Shown: positions 9,436-18,990, numbered from the stretch's first letter. The stretch is 64,000 nt of DNA from Methylocaldum sp. 14B (GCF_002005105.1 NZ_MSCV01000013.1:62001-126000), one strand, 5' to 3'. Notes: generated by a model from the sequence alone, not told the origin. Program-made: numbers and translations.

Positions 9436-9699
9436 GCCTCAAGCAGATAATGGTGTTCCTGGTCGGACTTCGTCCGCTGTCCAAGGCGGCGAACGAACGC
9501 TGTTCTCAGTACTCGGTTCCGCTATTGGTTCGTAGACCGTTTGTCATCTGAAAAAATCCCCTTTTTAGGTGTAAAAAAGTCATTACCCGCATACGCTCCG
9601 TGACAATCGTCGATCCGGTTAGCCGGTACTGGATAGCCATGGACCTTCAATCGGCGCGGTTTGTACGGGCTCCCGGTCGGCTCGGGATATAATCCTCCC

Positions 9700-10251
9700 A
9701 TGCAAACGATTCCGTTGAATAGTCACCCGTCCACGCCCTGCGAGCTCATCCGCCGTTTCACGGTGCGTGTGCAGAAGACATCGGATGGGGTGCTCGCCCT
9801 CGAGTATACGGTCGAAGGGGATGTGGCGGGTCTGCATATTCCGCGCCCTCGGGTTGCACGACGCACCGACGGCCTTTGGCGGCATACTTGCTTCGAGGCA
9901 TTTCTGATGCACCGCGAAGGGTATTATGAATTCAATTTCGCGCCGTCGAGCGAATGGGCCGTCTATCATTTTGAGTCTTATCGAGACGGCATGTCGGTCG
10001 TTAGACAAGCCCCACCTCCGAAAATTTCCCTGACGCTCGATGCCTATCGGCTTGGGCTGAATGCAATGATCGACCTGAACGGTCTATCGACCGAGATCGA
10101 GAGCGCAACCCTGAGCCTGGCATTGTCTGCCGTGATCGAAGAGCAGGACGGCAGGCTATCGTATTGGGCGTTCAAGCACCCGCCGGGCCAGCCGGATTTC
10201 CATCACCCGGACGGTTTCGCGCTCAGGCTCGATTCCGCCGGCAACAACTGA
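9700..10251 (+). CDS. DOMON-like domain protein, function unknown
   Basis: A 183-aa protein resembling proteobacterial DOMON-like (type 9) proteins, which are predicted beta-sandwich domains. The pattern DGLWRHTCFEAFL and YYEFNFAPSSEWAVYHFE is typical of that family. No signal peptide or membrane segment is seen. The ATG at 9700 was chosen over an upstream in-frame start because the protein there begins the recognisable domain. It is followed 22 bp later by the DUF1343 gene, with which it may form an operon. No reaction can be assigned. Confidence 0.8.
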   Translation: MQTIPLNSHPSTPCELIRRFTVRVQKTSDGVLALEYTVEGDVAGLHIPRPRVARRTDGLWRHTCFEAFLMHREGYYEFNFAPSSEWAVYHFESYRDGMSVVRQAPPPKISLTLDAYRLGLNAMIDLNGLSTEIESATLSLALSAVIEEQDGRLSYWAFKHPPGQPDFHHPDGFALRLDSAGNN

Positions 10252-10273
10252 GATTTGCCACAAGGAGACATCG

Positions 10274-11479
10274 ATGAAGTTTGGCATCGACCGGCTGCTC
10301 GACAGCCCGGATCTTCGCAAGCCGCTCCGGGGCCGCCGTGTGGCCTTGCTCGCTCATCCAGCCTCCGTCACCGCCGATCTGGTTCATTCCTTGGACGCGC
10401 TGGCCGCGCTCGACGGCATCAAGCTCGCGGCCGCTTTCGGACCTCAGCACGGTCTGCGCGGCGACAAGCAGGACAATATGGTCGAGTCGCCGGATTACAC
10501 CGATCCAGCGCACGGCATTCCGGTCTTCAGCCTATACGGCGAAGTCCGGCGCCCGACCGACGCCATGATGGACAGCTTCGACGTGCTGCTGGTCGATCTG
10601 CAGGATCTCGGCTGCCGAATTTATACCTTCATCACGACTTTGCGATACGTACTGGAGGAGGCGGCCAAGAAAGGCAAGACAGTCTGGGTGCTGGACCGGC
10701 CGAATCCGGCGGGCCGTCCGATCGAGGGGCTGCGATTGCGAGCCGGTTGGGAGAGTTTCGTGGGGGCCGGCGCGGTTCCCATGCGGCATGGACTTACGCT
10801 GGGCGAGTTGGGCCGCTGGTTCGTGGAGAGCCTGCGCCTCGACGTGGATTACCACGTGGTGACGATGGAAGGCTGGGACCCGGCGAATGCGCCGGGCTAC
10901 GGTTGGCCGCTGGGCGAACGCACCTGGATCAATCCCAGCCCTAACGCGCCGAATCTATGGATGGCGCGCTGCTACGCCGGCACGGTCATGCTGGAAGGCA
11001 CGACCTTGTCCGAGGGCCGCGGCACCACCCGTCCCTTGGAACTTTTCGGCGCGCCCGATCTGGACGCGAACCGGATCGTCGCCGAGATGCGGGCGCTGGC
11101 TCCGGACTGGCTGCAAGGCTGTCGGCTGCGCGTCTGCTGGTTCGAACCGACGTTCCACAAGCATGCCGGAAAGCTATGCGAAGGCGTGCAGATTCACGTC
11201 GAGGACGGCGCCTACGATCATCAAGGATTTCGGCCCTGGCGCTTGCAGGCACTGGCATTCAAAGCGATTCGCAATCTCTGGCCGCACTACGATCTCTGGC
11301 GCGATTTTCCCTACGAGTACGAATACCATCGTCTCGCCATCGATCTGATTAACGGCAGCGAACTGCTGCGCCAATGGGTGGACGACGCCGCCGCCGCTCC
11401 GCGCGATTTCGATGCGCTGACATTGCCCGACGAGCGCTCGTGGCAGGAGGAGCGGGAAGGGATACTCCTGTATCGGTGA
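10274..11479 (+). CDS. DUF1343 / NamZ-like exo-beta-N-acetylmuramidase family protein
   Basis: A 401-aa member of the DUF1343 family, of which characterised members (NamZ) release terminal N-acetylmuramic acid from peptidoglycan fragments. Family hallmarks are the early AAAFGPQHGLRGD, the VDLQDLGCRIYTF segment, VLDRPNPAG and NPSPNAPN. No convincing signal peptide is visible, suggesting a cytoplasmic recycling role unless it is exported otherwise. A GGAG-containing ribosome site precedes the ATG by about 7 bases. Substrate assignment is by family only. Confidence 0.88.
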   Translation: MKFGIDRLLDSPDLRKPLRGRRVALLAHPASVTADLVHSLDALAALDGIKLAAAFGPQHGLRGDKQDNMVESPDYTDPAHGIPVFSLYGEVRRPTDAMMDSFDVLLVDLQDLGCRIYTFITTLRYVLEEAAKKGKTVWVLDRPNPAGRPIEGLRLRAGWESFVGAGAVPMRHGLTLGELGRWFVESLRLDVDYHVVTMEGWDPANAPGYGWPLGERTWINPSPNAPNLWMARCYAGTVMLEGTTLSEGRGTTRPLELFGAPDLDANRIVAEMRALAPDWLQGCRLRVCWFEPTFHKHAGKLCEGVQIHVEDGAYDHQGFRPWRLQALAFKAIRNLWPHYDLWRDFPYEYEYHRLAIDLINGSELLRQWVDDAAAAPRDFDALTLPDERSWQEEREGILLYR

Positions 11480-12157
11480 TCAGTTTCCAGCCGGTATTCT
11501 TCCGTTTTGGGGATACGGCCAAAAACAGCCGACGTTTCAAATGGTCCTCGGTCCAAGTCTTTGTTTCTTTACCGTAACATGTTTGTTTTTGCGGCTTTTG
11601 GACCTCGGGCAATAGCACGTAAATTCTTATTGATAGCTCGCGGGCGCCGTATCATCTAGCTTTGCGAGATAGAGCAAAACGAGCTGACGGGAGCGGTTCA
11701 TGCCGTGGGCCCATTATTTGTAACGGAAATGATGCAATTTCCATCTCAGCTTTCCCGTTTGCGGCGTCAGGGAATTTTACGTATCTAACGCCTTGTTTTA
11801 GTGTGAGAAGCCGGTCAGATATCACTATTGTGAAACATCTCCGGTCGGATAAAGGGCTCCTTTGGCCTCGTTTTTTTGAAGAGCGCGTCAAAGATTTTTA
11901 CGGGTCTGAGGCTGCATGGCAGAAGCCGTTTGTCGAGCAAGATGTGCAGGTTGAGGGAATGTTCACCGACCGCCAACCGCAGTAAACGTGAATCCAGCGG
12001 CCGAAACAGGAAACGCCATCGGCAGCGAGTTTTTGGAAAACGGCTCTGCCCTCATCGTGAGAAAAGACGAATCGTCCGCCTTTGCCGCGGAGCATCGCGT
12101 GATATACGGTTGAATAAACGAAAGCCGGCTGAATGCTCCTGAAACGCGCTTAGAAGA
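11480..12157. other. Gene-poor stretch, nothing recognised
   Basis: About 680 bases with lower GC than its surroundings and only short open frames without recognisable domains or convincing ribosome sites. I see no RNA gene. A terminator for the Fae homologue lies at its right end. Confidence 0.55.
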
Positions 12158-12189
12158 GAAAAAATGCCGGCAGGAAGCCGGCGTTTTTG
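12158..12189 (-). terminator. Rho-independent terminator (bidirectional form)
   Basis: An A-run, GCCGGC, a 5-base AGGAA loop, GCCGGC and a T-run form an A/T-flanked stem that can act on either strand. It sits 22 bp past the stop of the Fae homologue on the minus strand and is the natural terminator of that gene. Confidence 0.85.
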
Positions 12190-12210
12190 TTTCGATTCGG
12201 CCAAATGACT

Positions 12211-12747
12211 CTAAGCTTCCGGATCGTACATATCGTGCTTTATCGTATGGCGGTTGGCTATCAGTTCGTCGATCGACGGTTCGTCGTTGAGCGCTCGCTT
12301 GATGGCCAGTTTGGTCGCTTCGTAATTGGTGCGGTACAGGTCCTTTTCGTCCAGATTGGGATCTTTGGCGCACTCTGGATCGATCCAGACCAGGCTGATG
12401 ATGCAGAGGTCATTGACCTGATCGCGAGGAATGATGCCTTCGATCACGCAATCCAGCACGGCATCCGCCGTGGCCGACTGAACCACGCCGCCGAACAGGT
12501 TGACGTAGGCACTGCTTTTCATGGTGACTTTCGGCACCATCAGCGTCGCCGGGCGCACCTGCTGATTGCAGGCTCTGATCGCGAACATGCGGGTATGGCC
12601 CGCGGTCTGCCCCATCATGTTGGCGAAGGCTTGTCCGACCGGGCCGTTCACGTCGCCGATCAGAATTTCCGGCATGGCGTCGGTATATTGTCCCTCGGCG
12701 GCGAGTACGGTGGCTTCGCCGGTCTTGAAGATAATCTTGTCGGACAT
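12211..12747 (-). CDS. Formaldehyde-activating enzyme (Fae) family protein, catalytic His replaced
   Basis: A 178-aa Fae homologue. Fae condenses formaldehyde with tetrahydromethanopterin in methylotrophs. Family hallmarks are visible: GPVGQAFANMM, the KVTMKSSAYVNLFGG segment, the AVLDCVIEGIIPRDQ motif, and NYEATKLAIKRALNDEPS. From memory of Methylorubrum Fae, the catalytic His17 lies in an AHIDLI context; here the aligned residue is Met25 (DAMPEILIG). This suggests a paralogue with altered or no enzymatic activity. A clear AAGGAGA ribosome site precedes the ATG. No other C1 genes are adjacent; the gene stands alone with its own terminator. Confidence 0.9.
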   Translation of the reverse strand: MSDKIIFKTGEATVLAAEGQYTDAMPEILIGDVNGPVGQAFANMMGQTAGHTRMFAIRACNQQVRPATLMVPKVTMKSSAYVNLFGGVVQSATADAVLDCVIEGIIPRDQVNDLCIISLVWIDPECAKDPNLDEKDLYRTNYEATKLAIKRALNDEPSIDELIANRHTIKHDMYDPEA

Positions 12748-12852
12748 GGTCTGTCTCCTTAATTGTTTTTTGAAAAAGTCGATATCCGGGGTAGGGAACC
12801 GAAGGTGTACGCGATCCCGACGCCGCCGGAATATTTTCGGACCGTCGTCACT

Positions 12853-13209
12853 CTATTTCTTAATCCAGCGCCCCGATGGCGATCTGACGTACTGACCCGG
12901 CGGAGTTTTCTCGATCGCCGTTTTCCCAGCCAATGTCTCGACAACATTTAAACTGGTGCCGTTGGTTTTGGCGACCTGTTCATATTTCTGGCGGCGCTTT
13001 GCGTTGATATCCGCGATGAGAGCCTTGACATCCGCGGGCGGATTGGGCACGACCGCCTCAAGATAACCGTTAGGCTGTTCGCCCACCAAACCTTGCCTCT
13101 TCGCCTCGTCGAGACCGATCGCCCAACTCTGCGACGGCCAGCCGACCATGGCTAGCAGCAACGCCAATAAGGGAGCAATGACCCCACGCAAAGGAAAATA
13201 TTTGGACAT
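12853..13209 (-). CDS. ydbL: YdbL family periplasmic protein (DUF1318)
   Basis: A 118-aa protein with an N-terminal signal peptide (hydrophobic residues about 10-30, ending QSWA) followed by a DUF1318 domain. The pattern LDEAKRQGLVGEQPNGYLE and the INAKRRQKYEQVAKTNG segment are diagnostic. YdbL acts with YdbH and the lipoprotein YnbE in maintaining outer-membrane lipid homeostasis. It is the last gene of the ydbH-ynbE-ydbL run, 18 bp after ynbE, with a GAGGA ribosome site. Confidence 0.9.
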   Translation of the reverse strand: MSKYFPLRGVIAPLLALLLAMVGWPSQSWAIGLDEAKRQGLVGEQPNGYLEAVVPNPPADVKALIADINAKRRQKYEQVAKTNGTSLNVVETLAGKTAIEKTPPGQYVRSPSGRWIKK

Positions 13210-13227
13210 GGCAAATCCTCGTTCGAA

Positions 13228-13428
13228 TCAGAACAGTCCGCTCTCTTTCGAGAGAATCTCTTCCAAGTCTTTTTCGACTTTGACCCGGACTTCGTGATCG
13301 ATCTTGACGTTGAGATTGATGGTGATGGGCTCCTGCGGCGCAGCCAACTCGACTCGAGGGGTACATGCTGCCAAGAGCGCCATCACGGCGACAGAAGAGA
13401 CCTTTGCAAAAAAAGTGTCTCGCATCAT
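13228..13428 (-). CDS. ynbE: YnbE-like outer-membrane lipoprotein
   Basis: A 66-aa lipoprotein: signal peptide with lipobox LLAAC (Cys22), then the YnbE core EPITINLNVKIDHEVRVKVEKD. In E. coli YnbE forms a beta-stacked partner for the AsmA-like protein YdbH, completing an inter-membrane phospholipid bridge. Its position between ydbH and ydbL supports the assignment. Two adjacent ATG codons at the start make the first residue uncertain by one. Confidence 0.9.
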   Translation of the reverse strand: MMRDTFFAKVSSVAVMALLAACTPRVELAAPQEPITINLNVKIDHEVRVKVEKDLEEILSKESGLF

Positions 13429-13512
13429 TGTTGTTTTCTGTATCGAGGCCGAAAAGAGCGGCTGAGGATAGCATCGGGATTTCCCGAGATCTAGCCGCCT
13501 TATCGATTCCGT

Positions 13513-16029
13513 CTAATGTATTTTCCGGTAATGCTCCTGGATTTGCCGGTTCATGCGGTCGGTCAAATCGTCGGCGACGCTCAGGCTGCGCAGGAGCATC
13601 AAGATGTTTTCCTGGAGGTTTAGATTGAGATGTATAGGCCGGCCGGACTGCCAATCCGGGTTGTGCCCCTTCAGTTCGACCCGTAGCGTCAAGTCGCCTT
13701 TTGGGGTGCTGTCGGCCTTGGCCTTCAGTGTGTTGTACTGGAGGTTGCTCAGGGCCTGATTCACGAACTGTAGGCTCAAATTGTCTTTCGCCATCGCTTC
13801 GACTTGTTCCGTCGGCCGATAGCGAATCCAGCCTCCGGGCGGACGCGCCTCAAGCTCGCCCCCGCGGAGCGCAACGTGGGTATTGGTGATTTCCAAGGGC
13901 AGCCGTCCGTCGAGGAGGCCCGAACCTTCCACGCCTTGGTGTTTTTCAAGCGCGATGATTTGACTCAGGGACAGCCCTTTTAGCGTAAGGGTCACTGGGG
14001 TCCCCGGATGGACGGTATCCCATCGAACGGGGATGGCATGGACCGTTCCGCCGAGGATATTGGCGCCAAACTGCCTTAGGTCGATTATCGGGCCGGCGCT
14101 TCCGGCATAACTTGTAACCGCCGCTTTCATGTCCAGGTGGGTGACGGAAACTCCCGAATCCAGGTGTTCGACACTGACTCGAGCGGGATCGACGGTTCGT
14201 AAACCGTCTCGGTCAGACAGGACGAGATGGGCGTCCAAGCCTTCAAACCGGATCGTTTTGAATCGGCCGGCCAGACCATTTGCGTCGACGGTGACCTCGT
14301 TTTCGAACCGTAGCGTTTCGCCGGCGCCATGCTTGGCCGACCGGCTCCAGGAGCTGCCCCCGAAGCCGTGGATACGGCCCCCATGGAAGTCGATGGGAAA
14401 AGGCCAGGGTTCCAGCAATCGGCTCAGCGTGAAGCCGGATTCACCGAAAACGACGGGTGCCAGTTCGAACTGCGCCGATCCTTGGCCGCTGGCGAATTGA
14501 TGCCGTGCCCGACCGTTAAGGAGCAATTTTCCCTGGGAAAGCGTTGCAGTACTCTGGAGATCAAGCTGCTTCGAATCTCCCTGGAATTTGATCAGTATGT
14601 CGCCGGCGGGTAAGGGCTTGCCCTGAAATTTCGGTTTGAGGCCCTTAATGCGCAGATCGCCTCTAGCTTTCCAACCGGCGTTTCCGCCACCGAGCTCGGC
14701 GACCTCGAAGCTGAGCGCATCGGCCTCGATCGCGCCCTTCGGCGCAGTTAGGGCTGCCGGCCGTGTCGAGAGCGTAAAAGGCTCGAAGTCCCATCGGGTG
14801 GGTTCCGTGCCGTAGCGGAGTTTCGCTCCATTGGCGAGTTCGACATCGATTCCGGAGGATGAGATGCCATTCCAGTCGACTGGGGCAAGATGTATCGGAA
14901 ATTCGGGCGTGAAGTTAAACGTCAGATTCTCCGGTGCTATTTCGACGAGGCCAGCCAGGCCTTTCGGGAAAGTCATCGCGACCATGGGCTCAGCCGGAGA
15001 GTTCATCGGACTCTTGATGCGCGCCGACAACTCCGATTTATCCCCGATGCGCCAACGGATTCGGCTCCCTTCGATCCAAGCGCTAGCTTCGATGCTGGAC
15101 GCGGCGGTTCGGATGGCGCCGTTCGATGGTTCGGTCCTGATCTCGAGATGATGATCGCTGCTGATCTTCACGCCTTCCCATGTTTTGCCCTCAACCGGAA
15201 CGGCGCCTTGCCAGCGGCTTTCTACGCTGCCCGCCAGCAACGGGAGTTTTTGGTCGGGTCCGAACCAAGGCCGCAGCAAACCGTTGACGGCGTCCAGCCT
15301 CGCCCGAGCCGAGCCGGCTATGTTCAGGTGGCCTTTTTCGGTTTCGTCGGCACGGTTGGCGACATAAAGGACCGGAGGTGCCGAAGTTTCGGCAGGCCGG
15401 ATATCCAGTTCGAACTCGCCGCTCACGGCGGCATGTGCCGAGAACGTGAACACTTGTTCCTCCGCCGGACGGATTTCTCCGGTCAGTGTCCCCTGTCCGT
15501 TTCGGATCTGGGCCGTCGCGTGCGCCGTGTAATTACCGCCTGCTGGAGTTCGGAAATATAGGTCTAAGCGCTCGAGAGACAGTTCATCCGCCGGCAAACG
15601 GGACAGCCAATGATTCGGTGCGAAAGCGGTAGGTGCGATGTTTTTGCCGGCATCATGTTGAGCCGGCACCTGGCTATCGACAAAGCTGCTTTCGACCTCT
15701 GCTCTTGCGATCCGAATGCTGACAAGCCGCCCCGACAGCAATTCCAAGGGTCGATAGCGAGCCTTCAATCCCGTCGCGCGCAGGGTAAGCGCCCGGTTTC
15801 CGGAACGGCGGCTCATTTGAATGGTGTCGAAGCGCAGTTCATCCCAGGGCGGGCGTCCGGAATTGACGTCGATCCGAGTAAACCCGGCCAGGGCGAGTCG
15901 GTATCGAAGAAATTCCGCAATGACTGCGGGGAGCGCCCAATATATCGTGATGAGCGCCAGCATGCCGGCCAGCAGGACGAAATAGCGCCGTTTTTGAGCC
16001 GCGGGACCGGTTGCTTTCATCGCGAACAT
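13513..16029 (-). CDS. ydbH: YdbH family AsmA-like inter-membrane lipid transport protein
   Basis: An 838-aa protein with one N-terminal membrane anchor (about residues 14-36) and a long beta-rich periplasmic body typical of AsmA-like bridge proteins (TamB, YhdP, YdbH). The C-terminal region with VHAIPVRWDTVHPGTP and LLDGRLPLEITN fits the YdbH/'dicarboxylate transport' domain. In E. coli these proteins move glycerophospholipids to the outer membrane and are mutually redundant. It starts the ydbH-ynbE-ydbL group on the minus strand. The first ATG was kept, although no strong ribosome site is visible. Confidence 0.88.
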   Translation of the reverse strand: MFAMKATGPAAQKRRYFVLLAGMLALITIYWALPAVIAEFLRYRLALAGFTRIDVNSGRPPWDELRFDTIQMSRRSGNRALTLRATGLKARYRPLELLSGRLVSIRIARAEVESSFVDSQVPAQHDAGKNIAPTAFAPNHWLSRLPADELSLERLDLYFRTPAGGNYTAHATAQIRNGQGTLTGEIRPAEEQVFTFSAHAAVSGEFELDIRPAETSAPPVLYVANRADETEKGHLNIAGSARARLDAVNGLLRPWFGPDQKLPLLAGSVESRWQGAVPVEGKTWEGVKISSDHHLEIRTEPSNGAIRTAASSIEASAWIEGSRIRWRIGDKSELSARIKSPMNSPAEPMVAMTFPKGLAGLVEIAPENLTFNFTPEFPIHLAPVDWNGISSSGIDVELANGAKLRYGTEPTRWDFEPFTLSTRPAALTAPKGAIEADALSFEVAELGGGNAGWKARGDLRIKGLKPKFQGKPLPAGDILIKFQGDSKQLDLQSTATLSQGKLLLNGRARHQFASGQGSAQFELAPVVFGESGFTLSRLLEPWPFPIDFHGGRIHGFGGSSWSRSAKHGAGETLRFENEVTVDANGLAGRFKTIRFEGLDAHLVLSDRDGLRTVDPARVSVEHLDSGVSVTHLDMKAAVTSYAGSAGPIIDLRQFGANILGGTVHAIPVRWDTVHPGTPVTLTLKGLSLSQIIALEKHQGVEGSGLLDGRLPLEITNTHVALRGGELEARPPGGWIRYRPTEQVEAMAKDNLSLQFVNQALSNLQYNTLKAKADSTPKGDLTLRVELKGHNPDWQSGRPIHLNLNLQENILMLLRSLSVADDLTDRMNRQIQEHYRKIH

Positions 16030-16079
16030 CGGGTGTATTCTTGAATCAAACTTGGCTATGAACGATCGGAGGGCGAATC

Positions 16080-16457
16080 ATGACCGTCATGAAAACCGGG
16101 TCCGATAGCAATAGGCTCGATCAGGTCGTTGCCGAAGCCCGGCGTAACCGGGAGGAGCGGGAACGCGGCTATCGGGAGCAGGCTCTGAAACTATACCCTT
16201 GGGTTTGCGGGCGTTGCGCCCGTGAGTTTTCACGCGAAAATCTCAGCGAGCTTACGGTCCATCATAGAGATCATAATCACGACAATAATCCGCCGGACGG
16301 AAGCAATTGGGAACTGCTTTGCATCTACTGCCACGATAACGAACATTCCCGTTATTTGAACGCAGGGCAATCGAGCGGAGAAGAACGGCAGAATGCGAGC
16401 ACCACCTTCAAGCCGTTCGCCAACCTCGATGCCCTGTTGAAAAAGCAGGAATCATGA
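16080..16457 (+). CDS. yajD: YajD family HNH nuclease
   Basis: A 125-aa HNH-fold protein. Zinc-binding CxxC pairs are Cys43/Cys46 (WVCGRCAREF) and Cys81/Cys84 (LLCIYCHDNEHS), with the HNH core His61-His62 (TVHHRDHNHDNNPPDG). YajD proteins are small, widespread gammaproteobacterial HNH proteins of unknown cellular role. A GGAGG ribosome site precedes the ATG. It is divergent from ydbH and followed 36 bp later by slyX on the same strand. Confidence 0.9.
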   Translation: MTVMKTGSDSNRLDQVVAEARRNREERERGYREQALKLYPWVCGRCAREFSRENLSELTVHHRDHNHDNNPPDGSNWELLCIYCHDNEHSRYLNAGQSSGEERQNASTTFKPFANLDALLKKQES

Positions 16458-16493
16458 GGCCTAATCCGCGTTTTCCATCTCGAAGGTCGAAGC

Positions 16494-16700
16494 ATGATCG
16501 AAGAACGCTTGGTAGACTTGGAAACCAAACTCGCCTATCAGGAAGATACGATTCAGGCATTGAATAACGTCGTGTGCGAACAGCAAAAACAGATCGATCA
16601 ACTGGAGGCGACTTGCAAGCTTCTCATCGACCGCATCGGGCAGTTGGCGGCAGCTGCCGAGCTGGGCAAGATCGTGGATGAGAAACCGCCCCACTATTGA
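16494..16700 (+). CDS. slyX: SlyX family coiled-coil protein
   Basis: A 68-aa protein forming one long heptad coiled coil (residues about 3-52) and ending with the signature PPHY. SlyX is a small conserved gammaproteobacterial protein of unknown function, often near the FKBP isomerase gene slyD. Here it lies 6 bp upstream of arfB, probably in one transcript with yajD. Confidence 0.93.
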   Translation: MIEERLVDLETKLAYQEDTIQALNNVVCEQQKQIDQLEATCKLLIDRIGQLAAAAELGKIVDEKPPHY

Positions 16701-16706
16701 AATGCC

Positions 16707-17120
16707 GTGTTGAAAATTTCGAACCAGGTCTGCCTTTCGCTCTCCGAAGTGGAACTCAACCCCACGCGTGCCCAGGGAGCGGGCGGGCAGAACGTTAACA
16801 AGGTGTCGACGGCCATTCATTTGCGCTTCGATATCAGGGCATCGTCCTTGCCCGAAGTGTATAAGGAAAAACTGCTGACGCTGAAAGATCAGCGCGTTTC
16901 GAGCGAAGGCTTCGTCATTATCAAGGCTCAGCAGTTTCGAAGCCAGGAACAGAATCGGGAGGATGCGCTTGCGCGGCTGATTTCGCTGATAAAAAGCGCC
17001 GCGGCCACCCGCAAGACGCGAAAATCGACTCGCCCGACCAGAAGCTCTCGGAAAAGGCGGTTGGACAGCAAGGACAAACACGGACGACTCAAGGCATCGA
17101 GACGCAAACCAGCCGAGTAG
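16707..17120 (+). CDS. arfB: Alternative ribosome-rescue factor ArfB (GGQ peptidyl-tRNA hydrolase)
   Basis: A 137-aa release-factor-like hydrolase with the catalytic GGQ motif (Gly26-Gly27-Gln28 in QGAGGQNVN). The C-terminal tail is lysine- and arginine-rich, as needed to probe an empty mRNA channel in stalled ribosomes. It frees nascent chains on non-stop ribosomes without a codon. The start is GTG at 16707, or TTG at the next codon. The length matches E. coli YaeJ. Confidence 0.94.
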   Translation: MLKISNQVCLSLSEVELNPTRAQGAGGQNVNKVSTAIHLRFDIRASSLPEVYKEKLLTLKDQRVSSEGFVIIKAQQFRSQEQNREDALARLISLIKSAAATRKTRKSTRPTRSSRKRRLDSKDKHGRLKASRRKPAE

Positions 17121-17137
17121 GGCGGGCGATGCCGATC

Positions 17138-17803
17138 CTATGACCCACGCGTGAGCGAGGCCAATTTCGATTCGAGCCGATTCACGTCTGTCTTCAATTC
17201 ATCGACCAATCGCTCCAGGCGATCCAGCCGTTCGCGCTCGGAAACCGAAAGCTCAAGCTCTCTTTCCGTATCCTCGCTGTTCGCCGTTAGCTGGTCTTCG
17301 CCAAAAAACAAATGCATGAACCTGGATTCGCGCTTTCCCGGCTCGCGCGGCAATCTCGCGATCAGAGGCTCTTCCCGATTCATCAGCTTGGCCAGCGTGT
17401 TCTCGACCTCCTGCACGTCGCCGAACTTGCATAGGCGCTCGGTCCGGGTGCGTAATTCGCCCGGCGTTTGCGGCCCACGAAGTAGCAACTCGCAGGCGAT
17501 ACCAGTCTCTTGCTTGGAGAGCTTCAGATCGCCGAATTCCGCATTGCAGAACCGGTGCTGGTATTTGGTGACTCGATTGCCGAATCCGCTGCCGGCACTG
17601 ACGAGGTATTTCTTTACGAGTCCATCGACTATCTGCTGCACCGTCGCTTCGTCGAGATCGAGCACCGGATCGCGATTGCTTTTCTGATTGCACGCATTGG
17701 TCAGGGCGTTGAGCGATAGGGGATATTGTTCGGGGGTGGTGATTTCCTTCTCGATCAAACAACCGATGACGCGGGCTTCATAAGGCGTGAGCTTAATTTT
17801 CAT
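17138..17803 (-). CDS. yceH: YceH family protein (DUF480)
   Basis: A 221-aa protein with two winged-helix DUF480 domains: [16 protein letters not shown] at the N-terminus, [20 protein letters not shown] after it, and the second domain with [20 protein letters not shown]. The C-terminus is a coiled coil (about 180-215). The fold suggests DNA or protein binding, but the function is unknown. It converges with arfB, 17 bp between stops. Confidence 0.92.
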   Translation of the reverse strand: MKIKLTPYEARVIGCLIEKEITTPEQYPLSLNALTNACNQKSNRDPVLDLDEATVQQIVDGLVKKYLVSAGSGFGNRVTKYQHRFCNAEFGDLKLSKQETGIACELLLRGPQTPGELRTRTERLCKFGDVQEVENTLAKLMNREEPLIARLPREPGKRESRFMHLFFGEDQLTANSEDTERELELSVSERERLDRLERLVDELKTDVNRLESKLASLTRGS

Positions 17804-17898
17804 TAGGGTTTATACGTAGAGTTTGAAGTGCGGAGCGTTGCCGGCTCAAGGATAATCAAAAATCTAATCTTAGATTGCGCTTTTTGGGAGAGACGAGG

Positions 17899-18918
17899 AT
17901 GGCAACCTGTAGAATGGCGTTCATGAATACGGTCACAGACGTCCATCCCTTTTCGTCCTTAACACCCGATTGCGTCATGAACGCATTGGACAGCGCAGGC
18001 TTTCACAGCGACGGCAGCCTGTTGGCGCTCCACAGCTACGAGAACCGTGTTTATCGGGTCGGCATGGAAGACGGATCGCCGGTGGTCGTGAAATTCTACC
18101 GACCCGGACGGTGGAGCAAAGCCGCCATTCTCGAAGAACATGCCTTCGTTCGGGAGCTTGCGGAGTCCGAATTGCCGGTCGTGCCGGCCTTGCCGGGTGC
18201 CGGAGGCTCGACATTGCACGAGTTCGGCGGCTTTCGCTTCGCCGTGTTTCCGACCCAAGGCGGATATGCTCCGGAATTCAACGACCACGCCGCATTGATG
18301 CGAATGGGGCGGCTAATCGGCCGTATTCATGCTGTCGGTTCGCTCAAGCCGTATCGGCACCGTCCTGCCCTGGATATCGCCAGTTTCGGCGAAGAGCCCA
18401 GAGATTATCTGCTGTCTCACGGCGTGATTCCGGCGGACATCGTCGACGCTTATCGGGAAGCGGCGAATCAAGCGCTAGCGGGCGTGAGACGCTGTTTCGA
18501 GCGCGCGGGTTCCGTGCGCACGCTGCGGCTGCACGGAGATTGCTATCCCGGAAATATGTTGTGGGCGGACGATGGTCCGCATTTCGTCGATTTCGACGAC
18601 AGCCGCATGGGGCCTGCGATCCAGGATTTGTGGATGCTGTTGTCGGGAGACAGTACGGAGATGACGCAGCAATTGAGTCCTTTGCTCTCCGGTTACCAAA
18701 GTTTTTTCGAGTTCGATACCCGCGAGCTGCATTTAATCGAAGCGCTGCGCACCCTGCGGCTGATTCACTACACCGCATGGATCGCAAGACGCTGGGATGA
18801 CCCCGCTTTCCCGATCGCATTTCCGTGGTTCAATACGCCGCGTTACTGGCACGACCGGATACTTGAACTGCGCGAACAGATTGCCGCAATGGACGTACCA
18901 CCCCTTTGCCCGGAATGA
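17899..18918 (+). CDS. srkA: Stress-response Ser/Thr kinase SrkA (YihE/RdoA)
   Basis: A protein of about 339 aa in the aminoglycoside-phosphotransferase-like kinase fold. Diagnostic segments are SYENRVYRVG, VVKFYRPGRW, the catalytic loop LRLHGDCYPGNML and the metal-binding FVDFDDSRMGPAIQDLWM. SrkA counters the MazEF death pathway and protects against oxidative stress in E. coli. Three starts are possible; ATG 17899 has the best ribosome site (GGGAG), while ATG 17923 gives the length closest to E. coli. It diverges from yceH. Confidence 0.93.
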   Translation: MATCRMAFMNTVTDVHPFSSLTPDCVMNALDSAGFHSDGSLLALHSYENRVYRVGMEDGSPVVVKFYRPGRWSKAAILEEHAFVRELAESELPVVPALPGAGGSTLHEFGGFRFAVFPTQGGYAPEFNDHAALMRMGRLIGRIHAVGSLKPYRHRPALDIASFGEEPRDYLLSHGVIPADIVDAYREAANQALAGVRRCFERAGSVRTLRLHGDCYPGNMLWADDGPHFVDFDDSRMGPAIQDLWMLLSGDSTEMTQQLSPLLSGYQSFFEFDTRELHLIEALRTLRLIHYTAWIARRWDDPAFPIAFPWFNTPRYWHDRILELREQIAAMDVPPLCPE

Positions 18919-18990
18919 AAACGGGCAAACGATGAAGAATGGCGCCCTGCGATCGCAGGTGCTGTCCGAAGAGTGACTTAGCGGGTAAGT

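Noticed and set aside
11480-12157. Hidden small genes in the low-GC gap
   Set aside because: Short frames exist on both strands, but none has a ribosome site with a recognisable or conserved-looking protein.
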